Both the position numbers and the translations under genes were made by a program. The notes under the pieces were generated by a model, which was given only the letters and a program-made list of their open reading frames with translations, was not told the DNA's origin and searched no databases. This document shows positions 55,720 through 64,000 of a stretch of DNA of 64,000 nt, piece by piece. This DNA comes from Schistocephalus solidus (Eukaryota; Platyhelminthes; Cestoda; Diphyllobothriidea; Diphyllobothriidae): positions 1 through 64,000 of the forward strand of contig WEDG01004562.1 in NCBI GenBank assembly GCA_017591395.1, written 5' to 3'. Position 1 is the stretch's first letter; every line of letters begins with the position of its first letter.

Positions 55720-57630
55720 ATGGTATTTGTTGTGCGTACAAGGTAAGGTGTTTAGCAGTCAAAATGCGGCTTTATTTTATAGTGGCCATGATATTCAGCA
55801 AAAATTGTTCTGGGGCTTTATAGTACACTAACTGCCCAAATTAAAATTCATATTCATCCATGCCACTTAGATGTTGGGATCAGTGGTGCTATCTGGGATC
55901 AGAATTGGGCTCAAAGACCCTAGGGAAAGCAGGCACGGCAGCATCGAACGAGGGAGCTCTAACAGTTCGTAGTTCTTACAGCTTTTATTTAGTTGAATAA
56001 TGCCTCTTAAGGGTGACATAACCAGTTTGAGATATAAAAACGGTGGAAAAAGTGCATGCAGCCATTCATTTTACAGATAGGACACGTAATAGGCAATTAA
56101 GAAAAGAATGATGATGGTGATGAGGATGAGGAGAGTGACATTACCAGTTTGAGATATAAAATTGGCGGAAGGACACGTGATAGGCAAGTAAGGAAACGAT
56201 GATGATCATGATATTGATGATGATGGTGATGAGGATACTAATGATGATTAATTAATCGCGCATTAGCGCCTGTCTCAGGTAGGCATCTAAACCACTCCAT
56301 TGAACCCAGCGTAAATGTGGACCGGAAGAGGATCTGTGAATCATACTTTATTTAATTTTCCCAGTCTAATTCTTGGTCAATCCTCCCTGAGGACCTTCGG
56401 TCCACGGCATGTGGATTTATTGGGTTTCATATGGCAGTTTTATGGATAAAAGCTATCTGCAGTCACAGATTGTGAGTCCATTAAAAATTAAACTTACGAA
56501 TGAAACATGCAACACCTGTTGCTGATTTCATTATTTATCAGCTAAGTGCTTCGGATTTTCATATTTTTGGCAAAATACTGTTATTGATGAGATGACTACC
56601 TAACCACACGCTATGAATGTCCAACTGACAGAAATGAATCGAACTTTAATTGCCTGTTAATCTTCAAGGGTGCAAACTGAGTTTTGGACTGTTGCCACTT
56701 ACACCTGATAACCATAGACTCCGCTGGGAAAGGCAGGTGTCAATCGGTTGGAATAAGAAACAGTTTTGAGTTTAATGTTTTGCCTTCCCTTAAAGGGCGC
56801 TTTTCAATGGTGCTTTTTGCTTATCTAACATCCTAGTAATAACGGCCAACAAATTATACCCAGTCGATGTAGTAGAGTGGAAGGCTTGGCGACTAACCTT
56901 GTGAAAGGAACGTTGCTCGAGTCTGGCGCTCCTCCTAACCCATACGGCTAATTTTTATCTCGATCACGAGTCCTGGACTCATCATCTTAGATATGATCTC
57001 AGAGGGACGCGGGATGAACAGCGATAGATAGATTCTCATGTAATCGAGGTGTGTTTGTGTCCTGCAGAAGTACTAAGTGATCGTCGGCTCCTTGGGCGTT
57101 GAGGCCCAAGCAGCTCTAGGCGGCATTGGCGATAGCTGATCCTGGCGACTTCATCAACATTACGGTTAAATTGAGAGAAGAAAACATTTTCTCACGTAGC
57201 ATGAGAAACAATTCCTCAGAAGATCGCGCAAAAACGAGAGCCGCCAGTTATTTCAGTCATGATTCACAGTTAGACCCGATCTAGAAACGCTACAAGCTCA
57301 TATCACCCTATGCTCGTAACTCTTTGGGGGTACTTACTTTATCTTAAACCCTAGACACTTTTGTGCAACTTCCTCGTATGAGGGTTTTGAGACGGCACCC
57401 GAAACGTCAGGCCAGTTAGCACCATGTTCCAAGGTTCACCTCATTTTCTTCCTCTAAACCCTAGTATGTGCAGTAATCAAGACACCTGGGGTATTTATGC
57501 TACGTTTGCCCTTGCACTGTGGGCATTTATCAGTCAGACTTCAAACTTATGGTTCATATACCAGATCGGTTCAACTCGTTGTCTTGTCTGTTTGCATCGG
57601 GAATGTTGAAATTCGTTGATGAAGGCGCCC
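55720..57630. other. Unassigned, with a GAT-rich tandem duplication
   Basis: At 56,010-56,250 a unit of about 110 bp is present twice (ACCAGTTTGAGATATAAAA, GGACACGT, ATAGGCAA, then GATGATGGTGATGAGGAT). GACGGCACCCGAAACGTCAG at 57,393 resembles the 3' ends of Penelope-like elements. No gene recognised. Confidence 0.45.
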
Positions 57631-57631
57631 C

Positions 57632-57895
57632 GATCGGTTAGAGCATTGGACTGCTAACCAACAGGTCACGGGTTAGGGCCTCGGATGGGGTACCTCGTGG
57701 GGATTGGTATGGCTGGTTTTTGACGGCTAATGAACCAGAAAATGCCATTCCAGTTCCGCTTATCTTTGCCAACCGTTTCAATCTGCCCATACTACTTACC
57801 TCTTTGCAGCTGTTAGCTGGGCTCCAGAGTGAGCCCCAAGGGCAGAACGAGGTGATTGAGTCCCCGCAACCGATCGGTGAGCGTTAATCAACGAG
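57632..57895 (+). mobile_element. S2 SINE, diverged copy with head
   Basis: GGTTAGAGCATTGGACTGCT, AACCAACAGGTCACGGGTTA, then TATGGCTGG, a broken core (TTTTTGACGGCTAATGAACC), GAAAATGCCATTCCAGTT, the GGGCTCCAGAGTGAGCCCCA hairpin and CCGATCGGTGAGCG. CTGATGA is lost. A further tRNA-like head fragment (GGTCGTGGGTTCAAGCCTCC) follows at 57,960-57,985. Confidence 0.7.
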
Positions 57896-58069
57896 TGACT
57901 AACGAACCCGACATTTGAATAATCCCAATCGAAGCCGGCAAGAAAACGAGCCCGTGATGCAGGTCGTGGGTTCAAGCCTCCGGGTCGAGTATGACCAAAT
58001 GATTTCGGCCATAAATTGTCATTTTCATTGTCTTTGTTGACAATGTTCAGGTGAATGGTGCTTCCCCAC

Positions 58070-61000
58070 CCGTACGTCAGCGAGGCAGATCTCAACTGTC
58101 TGTGTCGAATGATGTGTGTTGCATCGTGCACGACCGTTCTATGTCCATTCTGTGGATCATACAATGGACGTCATCGCATGTTACCGTACATTTCCTGTGT
58201 CGAATCACCTTCCCGCTAGTTGACTGAAAGGCTCGGGGTGTAAAACGGTGCGCACTCCAGACACCGAATTGACACCGGCATCTTATATTAATAATAGCAT
58301 GGCCTGTTACGTTTCAAACGGTCCCCTGTTCTCAATTTTACTTCACTATTAACCATACTTCAGGGAAACGAAGACAAAATTTTCTGAACAATAGAACATC
58401 TTCTGCATTGCCACATTACACTATATCTTTAGTTCCATTTCCCTCCGCATCAGTCCATTCTCGTTCGAGAAGACCAACTAGCCTGCCTTAGGATCTATTT
58501 TAGGTCACTTTGAAGTTGGCATGGCTGCCATGTGACCACAACTATTTATTTTTAACTAGCCTATGGTCATATTTTCTACAGATCACCCACAGAAAGAGAG
58601 ATCGCCTATACTTTGGGATAAGGCGGAGTGTGAATCTAAATAAGTCTTTAAATAAGGTAATATGGTGACAATATGAAAAACTAAAGACAAAATAAAACGA
58701 GGAATCATCCGTCCTCGATGCACAATTTGACCATATGGTCTGCCGGCACCTAAGAACTCTTTCCAGCATTTAAAGAAAAGAGTCCACTCTATGGGATCAA
58801 ACTAGCGTCAGCTTGGAAAAAAAAAAAATTATCAGCCAACTATTAACTGATGTGGTGCTTCTGTTCAGATGGTGCCCTTTTTAGATAGTTATTTAAAAAG
58901 CACTCAGGGTAAATTCTCTTGAAAATATTATATTCTAGTTTGCCTGGTTAACTATGTTTTCTTGCTGGAAAATCGGATGGATCTCGGTGGAGTGAGGCAA
59001 TATAAACACAAAACGTTTTGCTATACTAAATGAGCATCAATAATACGAATCTGTTGTCAGTGTAAGCTTGCGTGAAATAAAGCTTTCTAATTCCTTTTAC
59101 TCAGAAAAGGTTTTGAAGCGGATTTTATCATTCTTCAGATTACCTGCTGGATACAAATATTAGTTGACAATAGCCCTTCACTGCTAATAATTAGCACGTG
59201 AAAAACAACTTATTACACTGGCAAAAAATCTTGTTTGTTTGCATGCTATTCAGAATCCGCGACCGGCTAACTTTAACTGACTAATGGTGTACCGGTTTCG
59301 ATTCCAAAGACTGTGGTTGCGCAAAAAACAGTCAGCGAACGTAGACATGCTTATTCCTGATCGCTTGCTTTATGGATAGTAAATTGTATTCCTTACTAAG
59401 GCATATTATTCGTTCCTTCTCATCATTCAGTTGTTTCACAGATATGGTCTTATGGGTCACCAGGAAGGGTTTGTTAAAGTCAGTAATGTCGGTCGAAAGA
59501 GATACGATTTCAAGGAAATGACCATTCATACTAGTAAAAGGGTATACTGGTTCATATCGTCATACCAAACGATGACGCAGGAAGCTCTCAAGGTGCCCTG
59601 ATTGGTTTAGTAGCATGCAAACTCAGATGGGTATTAAGTCTTACTATTACACTTCTACTCCACAAAATGTAGCCTAAAAGACTACTTTTATTCTATTGTT
59701 TTGTTTTGGTGCGTCAATATAGTACTGCAAGCGTTGGCCAATTTGGTGCTGGTGTAAATGCAGCTATAACCCAATTTATCCACCTGATATTAGCTGGTTG
59801 TATACTAATTGACTATACGCTAGCAACAAAGAGCTGGCTGGTTAGTTGAACATTTAATAAATCAGTTAGCACATATCTTTATTTAGTTATCAAACTTATT
59901 ATTTTCTTACGCTACTGACCTAGATTGTAAGTTATTATGCTCCCAATGCCCGGTATCATCAAGGATTTACGTAAACAATCAGCGCTGTTTTTCTCAAAAG
60001 CATTTCCCAGGGAATTCTTCAGCTTGATACTATCGTTTCGCATAGATCTGGGGTATCTTTTGCTGCCTGTGATATCCTAGAGGCTTGGTAATAATAGCTG
60101 GTTTCGGGGTCATGGCTCAGAACCCGTAATTCTGCAGTACACGCCTGAGTGCAAACCTGATTCCTACATGCGCAACTAACACCGTTTCTGGCATGCGGGC
60201 ACGATTTTGTCTGCGCATTTAGGACCCGCGAAAACGATGTGGTGGGGCGAACCGACGCAGATAACATTCATGTGCCGTTTTCAAGTTGAGTAAAAGTGGT
60301 TTTGCAGAGGCTATTTGCACGTAAAAGCACGTGAAACTAAGCACAGCTAACGGTCGTCCAATGTTAACAGACATATGTGCTTCGCTGATTTCATGTTGCT
60401 GCATGAGACAGCTGAGGTGCCTTCGATTCATCGATAGATTCATCAGCGTTTATTAATTGACTCTCATGAACAAAGTGAAACTTAGGTAAATGTTGCCAAC
60501 TGCCACGTAGATCGCCTTTTGGGAGCTCCTCAACGATAATACGCAATAATAGAAGGTAAAACGAGTATGCTGTCGCCAACTGGCCAAAGCACTACTGCTC
60601 TAGAGCGACCAACTGTGAAGTCACATCACAGTATGCAACAAAACAACCGAGACGTTAACCACGAAATTCTGGGTGTCATCCGAAATTTGGATATTTTGGT
60701 AAACTGACCTACTGGTCTCGCGAACACCCCAGTAGGACTAGGGATTTCTCATCCTCTCCTCTGCATATTATGACGGAGAAAAAATACACAAGTTGGACAT
60801 CGGCATTACAGATCTACTGGGCCAAATGCATGTTAGGCATTCGGAAAAGGATTCATTTATAGGTGTTTGCGGATTGCGAATAGAACAAACAAATATTTTT
60901 GGATTACATCCGCATACATTGCTCACGAGTTGTGAACATTCGCATTATTGAGCAAAGTCAACTAGGACTGTAGATCTGCTCCAAAACTAACAGCAGTTCG

Positions 61001-62944
61001 TAAGACAGGGATGCCTTGTAAGGCCGCCAAAACAGGACACAAGAACAGGAACCGCTCCGCGCACTTAATGTAACTTTTGGGAAAGGTAAAATTACTCGTG
61101 TCGTAACGCCATCACTTAGTCTAACACAAAACTAAACTGTCACCTTAATTGTAATTCTATCCTAATCTAAAGCCTACAGTCAACACCATAATAACCTCAA
61201 CCCTTGGCCTAGTCATGAACTTAACCTCAACTCTGGCTTTAAACTCAAACACAAACCTAACCCTAAACTTAACGCTAACCCCTACCTTAAGTCTTAACAT
61301 AATTTACTCGGAATTTAGCGTAAAGCGACATGCATTGTGGACCGTTTTCCTGTATCCTGGTTAGATGGCCATACAAGGCATCCTGGCCGAGCGGGTAAAT
61401 TGAAGACGTAGCAGCCAGCCCTGGTGCCCTGACAGCTGAAACGGCTGGGTATTTTACCGGAATTTAGCAGACACGTGGTTTGAGGCCGTCCGAAAGAGGA
61501 AGCTATCTGGTCCTGCGACTTCACGTTTTCATTGTCGGAATTAGCAACAAATAGACATTTAAAGGTTTAAATACCTTTATTATGATCACCAATAATTTCT
61601 GCCAAGTATTCACCCAAAGAATACATATTAAACTGCCTTGGGCTCCTGTTACTTTGTTCACCAATTAGTTGGTACAGTTGTTAATTTGTGATATCTTGGG
61701 AAGAATGGAAGCATATGGTATGTACAAGCGTATTGAAATCTCTTATGAGAGTCCCGTTTGAGGTGATTGAGGCAAAGCAGAGATGGGTAACCTGCCCTTT
61801 GGAAAAATAACTGAGAGGTATTGTTGCGTCGATCAATAACCTACCTATCTTTGATTGGCTTATGGCCGACGTAGTCTAATTGCTGCTGCGGTCACGTGAC
61901 TCTCCAAGCCGCCAAAACCAGTCAGTAGCTAATGCAGAAGTCCTTCGGCACATGTGAACTACAGTAGAAGAGCAGTTGTGAGGAGAATGAACACGACTCA
62001 AAGGAGAATGGACGCCATACCGGAAAACGGCACGGAATAGAGAAGGAAATAGTAGTTGAGAAACCCCTTCGTTGATGATAGACAACCGAAGTCTGCGTTC
62101 CAATTAATCAAAACTGAAAGCCAAATCAAAAACTTTGGCTGAACGTGAATATCGACATAACGAGCAATCTCAGTCTAAATGAAAAAAAAAATGATGTGAT
62201 ATTGGCAATATTGATAAGAAAGAGGACTGTCTTATCGTACAGCCCCAGAATGAGATAGGATCACCTACTATTCTGAAGTTCATTAGGTACCGAATCAAAT
62301 AGTTGTCTTTGGCATCCGTGAAATTCCAGGAACAATAAAAGGCAGCTTTTTTCATTGGTTCCGGCGTTATGCCTTCATAATTCAACGGGCTTGACATATG
62401 CTCACTGGCGTTGTGCTTTGGGTCGTTTGAGTCTTCTGTCCCTGACAGAAGCCGGCCTTTAGAAACCATAAAAGAATGACAGCAGCTCTGTAGTCGGATA
62501 ACGCAAGAGATGGCCGTGTCCTTGGTTGAGGCTGGAGTCACACGGCCGTGCCCGCCACGGTCTCACGGTGTGTCCTTGACCGGAACCTGTTCTGCGTCGT
62601 CATGTCTGTGTACGCGATCATCCGAATGCTCTCAGTTCCGATAACTTACGCGCGCGAAGTAGACTTGCGATGCACCTACCACACTCTCTCCTCCCCCTCA
62701 ACTTGACCATCCCTTTACCTACCCTTGTGTGGTACACATAATGGACCTAGTCGGAAATGAAGGTCAACATGTCAGATGATAACTGAGCCTTTAGCTTTCT
62801 GGCTTGTAGAATGCCAGGAACAATTGAAATAAAAGAAAATTGAACTCAAACATTCGGTTCTCGACAGTTTTCGTGCTACAAAGTATGTTTTGCTAATATC
62901 TGGTGGTGAAAATATTTACAATACTGACAGAACAGATGCTAGCT
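58070..62944. other. Unassigned; includes a CCTAA-rich tract
   Basis: No gene recognised. 61,140-61,300 is rich in CCTAA and CTTAACC words (AACCTAACCCTAAACTTAAC), a decayed telomere-like tract. 62,655-62,700 shares GTAGACTTGCG and CACTCTCTCCTCC with repeat X. ORFs such as 62,170-62,541 (minus, 123 codons) have no motif I know. Confidence 0.35.
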
Positions 62945-63030
62945 AACAGCCTAGACTCGGGTGTTTCGACGAGCTGCCTGACGCAGCTGCGAAGGGTTCA
63001 GCTCATCAGTAAATTCCTCAGCATTCCTCG
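62945..63030 (-). ncRNA. Partly decayed long-stem-II hammerhead
   Basis: Minus strand: CTGATGA (complement of 63,003-63,009), GAAAC (complement of 62,963-62,967), a longer stem III loop (ACCCGA) and GTC (complement of 62,954-62,956). Stem I gives four pairs (TTTA with TAGG, two G-U). The inner stem II hairpin (GCAGCTGCGTCAGGCAGC) resembles the 16-kb copy, but its base next to the core is poorly paired. Confidence 0.5.
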
Positions 63031-64000
63031 TGTATTTTTCGGTTTATAAAAGCCAGGTTTCCACACGTCTTGTTTACATTCCGGTAAAAGTAATGCATGA
63101 CCTTGGAGTAAATTCTTAGGAACAGAACTTTTCAGGCTAAGACGGAAACTAGATATGAATATTTGAACTTAAATTGATCAGCGGGACAACCACATAACAT
63201 GCATAAACTGCCAAATGCAGTCAATACTATACAACCATTTAAATATTTATTATACTGAGGGTACGGGCACTAGATAAAAGACTGTAGTCTGGCTTGTATA
63301 ACGGGGAAAAAAAGGAAAAAAGGACTCACATTCGTGCCCATATTTTTTCCAGTTTTATATCATAGGTCTTTTTTAATGACGTCTGGTATACTCGAGCAGG
63401 TAATAGCGATGTTGCTCTCAGAACAGCGACGCAAAAAGTCTTATTCAATGGTGAGAACGATTTACAAGTGAAAATCTACTGACTAACTGAGATACATTGA
63501 AGTTACTGCTGAGCTAAAACACTATGTTAGAAAAACATACCTCAAAGACGTCCCTCTGCACTGAGAGACTATTCATAAGCGTCTTTGGGGTATTCTCGTA
63601 TGGAGGAAAACTCCTTAAAACTGATTGTTTTAGTCAGGTACTGCTGCCTACAGGCCATTGTATAAGCTGAGGTAGGAAGGAAGGAAAAGTAACCGAGTCT
63701 ACACCCTGTCTAATAGTGCAATAAAAACTATCCTCGGTAAGAAAACGGAAACGTATCGGGCAATGGACGCACTTGTTTAATTTTTGAGCTTTCGAACCTG
63801 CCCACGAGAAAAATGTGATCGCAGCAGCAGAATAAGTGGCAAATGCAGGGCTCATAATAGATCGGGAATTGTGCGGGATCAATTTATCGACTGGTTCAGG
63901 TCTCCTCCAAGACCCAAGTCTCGATGAGCGCTCAGTGTGTTGTTCTTTCGGTGTAAGCGAAGTTTAACTCATCATCCGTTTGAGATTTGTTGGCAGTCAC
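63031..64000. other. Unassigned
   Basis: Nothing recognised; the minus ORF at 63,634-63,882 lacks family features. Confidence 0.35.

Noticed and set aside
61378..61450. tRNA-Ser/Leu-like start (TGGCCGAGCGG)
   Set aside because: No B box or matching acceptor stem follows.

Overview
This is eukaryotic, intron-bearing, repeat-dense DNA. The gene content (two multi-exon tetraspanins), the mix of retroelements (Penelope-like elements with GIY-YIG endonucleases, APE-type LINEs, one LINE with C-terminal C2H2 fingers, tRNA-derived SINEs) and hammerhead ribozyme motifs all suggest a flatworm. From memory of similar LINE and zinc-finger proteins I think a diphyllobothriidean tapeworm is most likely; this is inference and no search was run.

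Real genes: only two are supportable, both on the + strand. Tetraspanin A spans 18,476-24,423 and tetraspanin B 51,282-55,500. They have the same eight coding exons with seven of eight lengths identical, the same intron phases, and each has a TATA-like box and a non-coding first exon upstream. B is open throughout (253 codons plus stop). A carries one extra base and an in-frame TAG in its fourth coding exon, so it is a pseudogene candidate unless this is an assembly error.

Layout: 2.0-3.3 kb, inverted/sense halves of a LINE; 5.9-6.9 kb, repeat X plus the zinc-finger end of a LINE; 7.2-8.6 kb, minus-strand LINE; 8.6-9.7 kb, Penelope-like fragment; 9.7-12.2 kb, a dense block of hammerhead-bearing repeats and (TA)n tracts; 12.2-13.9 kb, a Penelope-like element with an inverted copy of its own 3' end; 13.9-18.1 kb, SINEs and a second hammerhead family; 18.2-24.5 kb, tetraspanin A; 25.3-28.3 kb, Penelope-like fragments, one split by an X dimer; 29.3-30.7 kb, inverted SINE pair and a Tc1/mariner relic; 32.3-48.0 kb, a 3.7-kb direct duplication whose second copy was invaded by two LINEs; 50.9-55.7 kb, tetraspanin B; 55.7-64 kb, mostly unassigned with a few SINEs.

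The most striking content is self-cleaving RNA. Three unrelated repeat families carry the hammerhead core (CTGANGA, stem II, GAAA, short stem III, NTH, stem I): (1) a ~232-bp satellite-like unit at 9.95-11.02 kb, present in both orientations; (2) a tRNA-headed SINE (called S2 here) with ~10 copies, three with the whole core; (3) a repeat whose stem II is greatly lengthened (16.0 kb and relics). Activity is not shown; it is read from fold and pairing only.
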